Assembly: GCF_947495145.1 (NCBI RefSeq) | Contig: NZ_CANLXP010000015.1 | Location: 1-64,000 of the forward strand | Length of the DNA: 64,000 nt | Source: an uncultured Arthrobacter sp. | GTDB lineage: Bacteria; Actinomycetota; Actinomycetes; Actinomycetales; Micrococcaceae | Direction of reading: 5' to 3' | Shown: positions 59,572-64,000 of the stretch, piece after piece | Layout of the letters: each line of letters starts with the position of its first letter | Position numbering within the stretch: position 1 is the first letter of the stretch | Made by a program: the position numbers and the translations under genes | The notes under the pieces: model-generated | What the model saw: only the letters and a program-made list of their open reading frames with translations | Database searches by the model: none | What the model was told of the DNA's origin: nothing

Positions 59572-59728
59572 GGAGCCGGTTCCTCGAATAGTGGACTGAA
59601 ATGTTGGGGTGATCAGCTGAGGCGGTGTCCGGTGTTGAGGTGGATGTACGCGTTGAGCCGGAAGAACCGCACTTCAGGTTAGTCCTGAGCGGCCGTCACG
59701 GCATCAGCCGAAAGGAGGATCCTGCACC

Positions 59729-61180
59729 TCAACGTCGCTGGCCGGCTTTCAGTGACACCGGGTCCACGAGCGTTCCGGCTTCTTCCCGCATCCACACCAG
59801 ACCCGTCGCACGCTTCTCTTCGTGCGTGGAGAAGCGGTACCGGAACATGCGAGCACGCACGTAGCGGGGAGGCTCACCGCCGAACGGATCGTGTCGCAGG
59901 AGCTTCAAAGTCTTCGGATCCGCCTGCAGGAGTTTCACCAGCAGCGGAGTGAACCAGCCGCCGTCGGACCCGAGCGCCAGGAACCACATGAGCCAGTCGA
60001 GGCGCAGGTGGTAGGGCGCGTACTGGCGCGGAATGCGGCTGGGATCACCCGGCTTGCCTCGAAACTCGTACTCCTGCCAGCGGGAGGAGGCTGCGCCGTC
60101 GTGCTCTACATCGTCCTTCGTTCCTTCGATGATCACCTCGTAACGGACCTTGGTCACGCTGCCGAACGCACCGTACGCGTTGACCAGGTGGAACCGGTTG
60201 AAGCTGGCGTTCATCAGCTGCCGCTTGGCGAAGAGATTCCGTAGCGGCTGCCAGCTCAGGTAGGCGATGAAGACGGTCAGAAGTACGACGACGGCGGCGA
60301 ACCAGGCCGGCGTCGTGCTGTAAGTGGGTGCGATGGTGAAGCCCACGGCTTCGTAGAAGGAGTCCGGCACCGCTCCGAAGGTGAGGACGATGGTGATCCA
60401 GTTGAGCCAGGCGAAGTTGCCGGAGATCACCAGCCAGCCCTGGGTGACGATGATGATGACCGCCGCCCATCCGGCGATCGGCTGCGGCGCGAAGAGGAAG
60501 AACGGCACCACCAGCTGGGTGAAGTGGTTTCCTGCAACTTCCATCCGGTGCATCGGCTTCGGGAGCAGGTGGAAGAAGCGGCTCGCCGGATTCGGCATGG
60601 GCTGGGTTTCGTGGTGGTAGTAAAGGGCTGTGAGGTCGCGCCAGGACCGGTCGCCGCGCATCTTGATCATCCCCGCGCCGAACTCCAGCCGGAACACGAG
60701 CCACCGGATCACCAGCAGTACCAGGAACGGCGGCGCCACCTCGTTTGAGCCGAGGAAGGCCACCAGGAACCCGGCTTCGAGGAGCAGGCTTTCCCAGCCG
60801 AAGCCGTAGAACACCTGGCCGATGTTCACGATCGACAGGTAGAGCCCCCAGAGAATCAGAAACGCGAGCAGCGGGAGCCACGGCGGGCCGGTCTGCGGAA
60901 GCCCGAGAACGAGCAACGCCGCAATGACGACGCCGACCCAGCAGACGGCAAGTAACATCCGGTCCGAGTAACGCCACCGGAACAGCGTGGGGCCGGTGCG
61001 TTTTCCGGCCCGTTCAATGAACCGCGGCGCGGGCAGGAGCCCGTTCTCGCCGAGCAGTGCCGGGAATTGGTTGATGGCGGAAATGAACGCCACCAGGTAG
61101 ATGGCGGCTACCCCGCGCTGGAGGATCTGCCGCCCCACTTCGTACCCCTCGGCGTCGAGCACGCCGCTCAACCACTCCAT
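59729..61180 (-). CDS. Lipase maturation factor family protein
   Basis: A 483-aa multi-TM protein with about eight TM segments. FALLG..GLLP-type start (INQFPALLGENGLLPAP), FGWESLLLEAGFLVAF, RWLVFRLEFGAGMIKMRGD, WRDLTALYYHHETQPMPNP and HRMEVAGNHFTQLVVPFF are strongly typical of LMF1-like proteins. The animal homologue assists lipase folding in the ER; the bacterial role is unknown, presumably at the cytoplasmic membrane. AGGAG precedes the ATG. Upstream is the first copy of the 60-bp direct repeat. Confidence 0.87.
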   Translation of the reverse strand: MEWLSGVLDAEGYEVGRQILQRGVAAIYLVAFISAINQFPALLGENGLLPAPRFIERAGKRTGPTLFRWRYSDRMLLAVCWVGVVIAALLVLGLPQTGPPWLPLLAFLILWGLYLSIVNIGQVFYGFGWESLLLEAGFLVAFLGSNEVAPPFLVLLVIRWLVFRLEFGAGMIKMRGDRSWRDLTALYYHHETQPMPNPASRFFHLLPKPMHRMEVAGNHFTQLVVPFFLFAPQPIAGWAAVIIIVTQGWLVISGNFAWLNWITIVLTFGAVPDSFYEAVGFTIAPTYSTTPAWFAAVVVLLTVFIAYLSWQPLRNLFAKRQLMNASFNRFHLVNAYGAFGSVTKVRYEVIIEGTKDDVEHDGAASSRWQEYEFRGKPGDPSRIPRQYAPYHLRLDWLMWFLALGSDGGWFTPLLVKLLQADPKTLKLLRHDPFGGEPPRYVRARMFRYRFSTHEEKRATGLVWMREEAGTLVDPVSLKAGQRR

Positions 61181-61286
61181 GCGTCAACGAAACTCCTGCG
61201 GGGCGGGAGCGTCAAGGGCTTCGGGTGACGCGACGTGCTGTGCGGTGTACTTGCGACGCGACGCGACGCAGGCGCTCGCCGCTCGG

Positions 61287-61346
61287 CGATAGCGTACGCG
61301 CCATGCGATAGCATTCAACCGCTATCCGATGGCTGAAGTGCTATCG
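61287..61346. repeat. 60-bp direct repeat, copy 1
   Basis: Begins CGATAGCG and ends with GATGGCTGAAGTGCTATCG (61328-61346). Copy 2 at 62265-62324 shares the last 19 bp exactly and several internal blocks (GCGATAG, ACCGCTA). CGATAGC/GCTATCG pairs within the copy can form hairpins. The two copies bracket the lipoprotein gene. Confidence 0.65.
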
Positions 61347-61398
61347 GCAACTTGGTCTGTGCACCGGCGTACGGCCGTAGCTGAATTTGGGGGACTTC

Positions 61399-62229
61399 AT
61401 GAAGGCATCGTTGGCAACTTCGTGCGTACTCGGAGCAGCGTTGCTGCTGACCGGCTGCAGCGGCGGCTCCGGTGAGGAGCCGGAAGCTGGGCGAGCGAGC
61501 GCGAGCGCCGCGGCTTCGGGTCAGTCCACTGAGAGCGCGGCGCCGGCAACCACCAGCGCGGCGCCGGCACCCACCAGCGCGACGCCGGCACCTGCCTCCT
61601 CGTCGGCGGCTGCGGCACCCGCGAACGTTGAGGCGCCAAGTAAGGCAGAACTAGAAGCGAGAGTGACAGCGTTGTCCGATGCCCTCGGGGACCCTTTCCA
61701 GCTCGTCTCTGCCGAGCAGGCTGCCGCGGGACTCGAAATTGTGCAGTCGGCGATGGAGGGCGCCGATATTCAGCCGGCCGAGTGCAAGGACCACGCGACC
61801 GGGAATGCTGCAGCATCGGGGGACTTGGCAGCTGGAGCGGTCAGCGGTGTAGGAGCTGCTGACGAATCGGGCGGCTACCTGGCTGTGGTCCTGATGGACG
61901 GATCAACGGAGGATGCGGTTCAGCAGGGGTTCAACATCAGCCGCGAGGCGCTCGAGAAGTGCGCTGAGGTGACCGCGACCATTCAGGGCAACACCATCAC
62001 CTCCATCACGGAGGAGGTGCCGCTGGACCGCATCGGCGAGGAGTCCTTTGCCCTTCGCGTGACTCAGGAGCTGGCCGGGCAGCCGGTCTTCCACAACCTC
62101 TCGGTTACAGCGCGGGGCAATGGAGTGATCGTGAACGTGCAGGCGATGAGCCAGGGCGAGCTCGATGGCATCACCCAGGACCAGCTCGCCGACCTTGCGG
62201 CTCAGCTGCTGGAGCCGGCGGGTTCATAG
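61399..62229 (+). CDS. Lipoprotein of unknown function with Ala/Pro/Thr linker
   Basis: A 276-aa protein. The signal peptide ends in lipobox LTGC (Cys near 20), followed by a long low-complexity linker (about 25-90) of Ala, Pro, Ser and Thr including three 7-aa repeats. The remaining domain (about 90-276) is soluble, mixed alpha/beta, with two cysteines (AECKDHA and KCAEV), and resembles sensor-domain-like or DUF-type extracytoplasmic domains but is not recognised. ATG 61399 follows GGGGGAC; a TTG 12 nt upstream is the alternative. It is flanked by direct repeats, which is unusual for a core gene. Confidence 0.72.
   Translation: MKASLATSCVLGAALLLTGCSGGSGEEPEAGRASASAAASGQSTESAAPATTSAAPAPTSATPAPASSSAAAAPANVEAPSKAELEARVTALSDALGDPFQLVSAEQAAAGLEIVQSAMEGADIQPAECKDHATGNAAASGDLAAGAVSGVGAADESGGYLAVVLMDGSTEDAVQQGFNISREALEKCAEVTATIQGNTITSITEEVPLDRIGEESFALRVTQELAGQPVFHNLSVTARGNGVIVNVQAMSQGELDGITQDQLADLAAQLLEPAGS
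61534..61596 (+). repeat. Three 21-bp tandem repeats inside the lipoprotein gene
   Basis: Units of 21 bp starting AGCGCGGCGCCGGCAMCCAC (61534, 61555) and a more diverged third at 61576 encode SAAPATT, SAAPAPT and SATPAPA. They could change in number by slippage and so vary linker length. Confidence 0.6.
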
Positions 62230-62264
62230 CCTCCCGGTCACACTGCGTTACCGATGTGGGCGCC

Positions 62265-62324
62265 CGATAAGCGTTCGGGCACGCGATAGGGGTTCACCGC
62301 TACCGGATGGCTGAAGTGCTATCG
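62265..62324. repeat. 60-bp direct repeat, copy 2
   Basis: Starts CGATAAGCG and ends GATGGCTGAAGTGCTATCG (62306-62324). GCGATAG (62283-62289) and CTATCGC (62319-62325) form an inverted pair. The end of the repeat supplies the TAG stop of the phoD gene on the minus strand. Confidence 0.65.
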
Positions 62325-63995
62325 CGAGTGAGCATCCGTTGCCTCAACCGGGTGCGGCGCGATGGTGATCGAGGTGACTTCCTGCAGCGTCGGGGCGGCA
62401 TGATGCCCGCCACTGACGACGCCGGTGTCCCACCGCAGCTTCAACCCCTCCGCCGTGACCTCCAGGCTTGCGATGTTGTTGTCGAACCAGGGCTTCTTCA
62501 GGGTGGACCAGTGGAACGGCGGGTGCGGAACGAAGCGCGCCAGGACGCCGCCAAGCGGACCGGCCACCCGGGTCGACATCAGCGCCGCAACCCAGCGCAG
62601 CGCCGGCCGTAGCGGATTCCGAATCGGAGAACACACGGCTTGCAGCACACGCGACTGCATGGGGTGATCCACCTCCTCGATATAGGAGAAATGGACGTCA
62701 CCGGACAGGAAGGTCACCGTTTCCGGAGCCGTGCCGCGCTTCCCTGTTGCAACCTCCGTGGCCATGGTTGCGACGGCGCGGAAGCTCTCGGGGAACGCCG
62801 CCCAGTGCTCCAGGTCGATGGCCTGCCGAATCCACTCACCGACGGCGGCGAGGCGTTCACCCCAGCGGCCGTCGGCGAGCACAGCGTTCCAGTCCTCGAT
62901 GTGATGGAGCCCCCGCGGAAGCAGGAACGGCAGGGACGTGGCCACGAGCAGATGCCGCCGGTCCCCACGCATCCGCTCGTCGAGCCACTGCAGTTCCTTG
63001 CGGTCGAGCATGGAGCGCTGCCCAGGCTGAAGCACTCGTGCTGCCCGTGAATCGAGGACGATCAGGCGGGTGTCGCCGAAGTCGCGGCAGAAGCTCCAGC
63101 GGTAACGCTCAGGGTCCCGGTCCGCTTCCTCCACGACCGCCTCGAGTAATGGGCTGAGCTCAAGTTCGCCAGGCCCTTGATGGGACCGGATTGCCTGCCA
63201 GATTTCGTCAGCCGCGCGTTCGTCCGGCGAGAGGTTGCCGAGGTGCTGGTATACCCAGTAGGACGCCAGGCCGGAGACGATGCGGTCCCGCCACCAGGGA
63301 ATCGTTGCAACTTTCTTCTTCCATAGCAGCGACGAGTTCCAGTCGTCCCGGATGTCGTGATCATCGAAGATCATGGCGCTCGGCAAAGTCGACAGCAACC
63401 ACCGGATGGCCGGACCGGACCACGCAATCCGGTAGATCTGCGTGTATTCCTCGTAATCGCGCAGTTCAGCATCCAGCTTGGTGGAGATGCCGCGGTCATC
63501 CCGAATGAATTGCAGCATCTCGTCGCTCGGGAGGTCCGCGTACACCTGGTCACCCAAAAATGCTATGAGATCGGGCCGCGCCGCCTCGTTCTGCGTCGCG
63601 AGATCGAGGGCGAACGCCAGCAGGGAATCAACGCCATGCGACTTGTGCGCCGCAAGGTCATTCACTTCGCTTGTCCTGCAGGAGCCGTAGGTGAGCCGGA
63701 AAGGACGCTCCGGCTCAAGGGTCCGGATGGTCGGCGCTGGGAACGGCGAATCTTCCTCCGGCCACACCCGCTGTCCGTCGATCTCCACTGTGTACGGCGA
63801 GCTGGATCCCGGCTCAAGACCCTCAACCTCAACCAGGGCGTAGTGGTGTCCGTGCGCCGAGAAGGTGACCGCTTCCCATTTGCGGCCGGCAGCGCTGACC
63901 CGTACCCGTGCAGTTTCGCGCGTTTCCACCCACACGCTTGCCGTCGTTTCGTCGACATACCGAAGCATGGGACCGAGTATCAGCGAGCTTTCCAT
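62319..63995 (-). CDS. PhoD-type alkaline phosphatase family protein
   Basis: A 558-aa metallophosphoesterase of the PhoD/alkaline-phosphatase-D group: an N-terminal beta domain (about 1-95), then FRLTYGSCRTSEVNDLAAHK, FLGDQVYADLPSDEM, IFDDHDIRDDWNSS and TFLSGDVHFSYIEEVDH, which carry the metal ligands. No signal peptide is visible at the ATG (63995), so it may be cytosolic or exported differently. Its promoter lies outside the window, so a PHO box cannot be checked. The 3' end overlaps the direct repeat copy 2. Confidence 0.85.
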   Translation of the reverse strand: MESSLILGPMLRYVDETTASVWVETRETARVRVSAAGRKWEAVTFSAHGHHYALVEVEGLEPGSSSPYTVEIDGQRVWPEEDSPFPAPTIRTLEPERPFRLTYGSCRTSEVNDLAAHKSHGVDSLLAFALDLATQNEAARPDLIAFLGDQVYADLPSDEMLQFIRDDRGISTKLDAELRDYEEYTQIYRIAWSGPAIRWLLSTLPSAMIFDDHDIRDDWNSSLLWKKKVATIPWWRDRIVSGLASYWVYQHLGNLSPDERAADEIWQAIRSHQGPGELELSPLLEAVVEEADRDPERYRWSFCRDFGDTRLIVLDSRAARVLQPGQRSMLDRKELQWLDERMRGDRRHLLVATSLPFLLPRGLHHIEDWNAVLADGRWGERLAAVGEWIRQAIDLEHWAAFPESFRAVATMATEVATGKRGTAPETVTFLSGDVHFSYIEEVDHPMQSRVLQAVCSPIRNPLRPALRWVAALMSTRVAGPLGGVLARFVPHPPFHWSTLKKPWFDNNIASLEVTAEGLKLRWDTGVVSGGHHAAPTLQEVTSITIAPHPVEATDAHSR

Positions 63996-64000
63996 ACCTC

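Noticed and set aside
1-64000. CRISPR arrays, riboswitches, rRNA, insertion sequences, prophage genes and replication origins
   Set aside because: No regularly spaced repeats, transposase, integrase, capsid or DnaA-box cluster was found by reading; T-box, cobalamin or glycine riboswitch landmarks were not recognised.

Overview
The window is high-GC DNA packed with genes on both strands and looks like the core chromosome of an actinobacterium of the Micrococcaceae (Arthrobacter-like). Support for this: Lsr2 next to ClpC; the MutY / DisA / RadA neighbourhood; an actinobacterial stand-alone GNAT-type ArgA; DUF6297 and lipase-maturation-factor proteins; a GapB-type GAPDH with an N-terminal extension; and many genes that appear to be read from leaderless mRNAs (a TANNNT or CANNNT -10 element 6-7 nt before the start codon). 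No rRNA, CRISPR array, transposase or prophage module was seen. There is one tRNA gene, tRNA-Lys(TTT).

Layout. 0-6.3 kb: lsr2, clpC (with a possible ClgR site), an S9 peptidase, argA and csbD. 6.4-8.8 kb: dihydroxyacetone kinase dhaKLM, where DhaM carries a fused HPr domain. 8.8-15.2 kb: mutY, an anchored secreted-type protein, disA, radA, a FUSC-type membrane protein and another membrane protein. 15.2-21.2 kb: a phosphate block with a PHO box, pstSCAB, and a convergent pit/DUF47 pair. 21.4-25.5 kb: PPOX-fold protein, conserved hypotheticals, tRNA-Lys and a secreted endonuclease/phosphatase-family protein. 25.5-28 kb: the least ordinary stretch, with small genes, a large palindrome ahead of an HTH regulator overlapping a 7-TM protein, then an AT-rich region with a candidate small RNA. 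28-30 kb: ptsH and ptsI; the 5' end of ptsI looks abnormal. 30-38 kb: PAP2 phosphatase, pdxH, aldo/keto reductase, Y-family polymerase, putP, thioesterase and acyl-CoA dehydrogenase. 38-43.4 kb: malQ, an OFA-type MFS transporter with a 36-aa partner, and gapB. 43.7-48 kb: a DesK/NarL two-component system followed by a NatAB-like ABC exporter. 48-55.8 kb: an MT0933-like small protein, a short AlkD-like protein, a 2OG-Fe(II) oxygenase, RNase Z, a VOC protein, a Bcr/CflA MFS exporter, and an ABC ATPase with a DUF6297 membrane protein. 55.8-64 kb: a heterodimeric ABC exporter, a lipase maturation factor protein, a lipoprotein bracketed by imperfect 60-bp direct repeats, and a PhoD-type phosphatase running to the window edge.

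How parts connect. DhaM needs phosphate from EI and HPr, and both ptsI and ptsH lie in the same window. PstSCAB, Pit-DUF47 and PhoD give high- and low-affinity phosphate uptake plus phosphodiester/phosphomonoester hydrolysis. RadA and DisA (c-di-AMP), MutY, the Y-family polymerase and the AlkD-like protein form a spread DNA-maintenance set. Most of the window is ordinary core genome. The best leads are the palindrome-HTH-7TM cassette, the candidate sRNA, the repeat-flanked lipoprotein, the odd ptsI 5' end, the repeat array before csbD, and the consistent leaderless promoter grammar, which changes several start sites.
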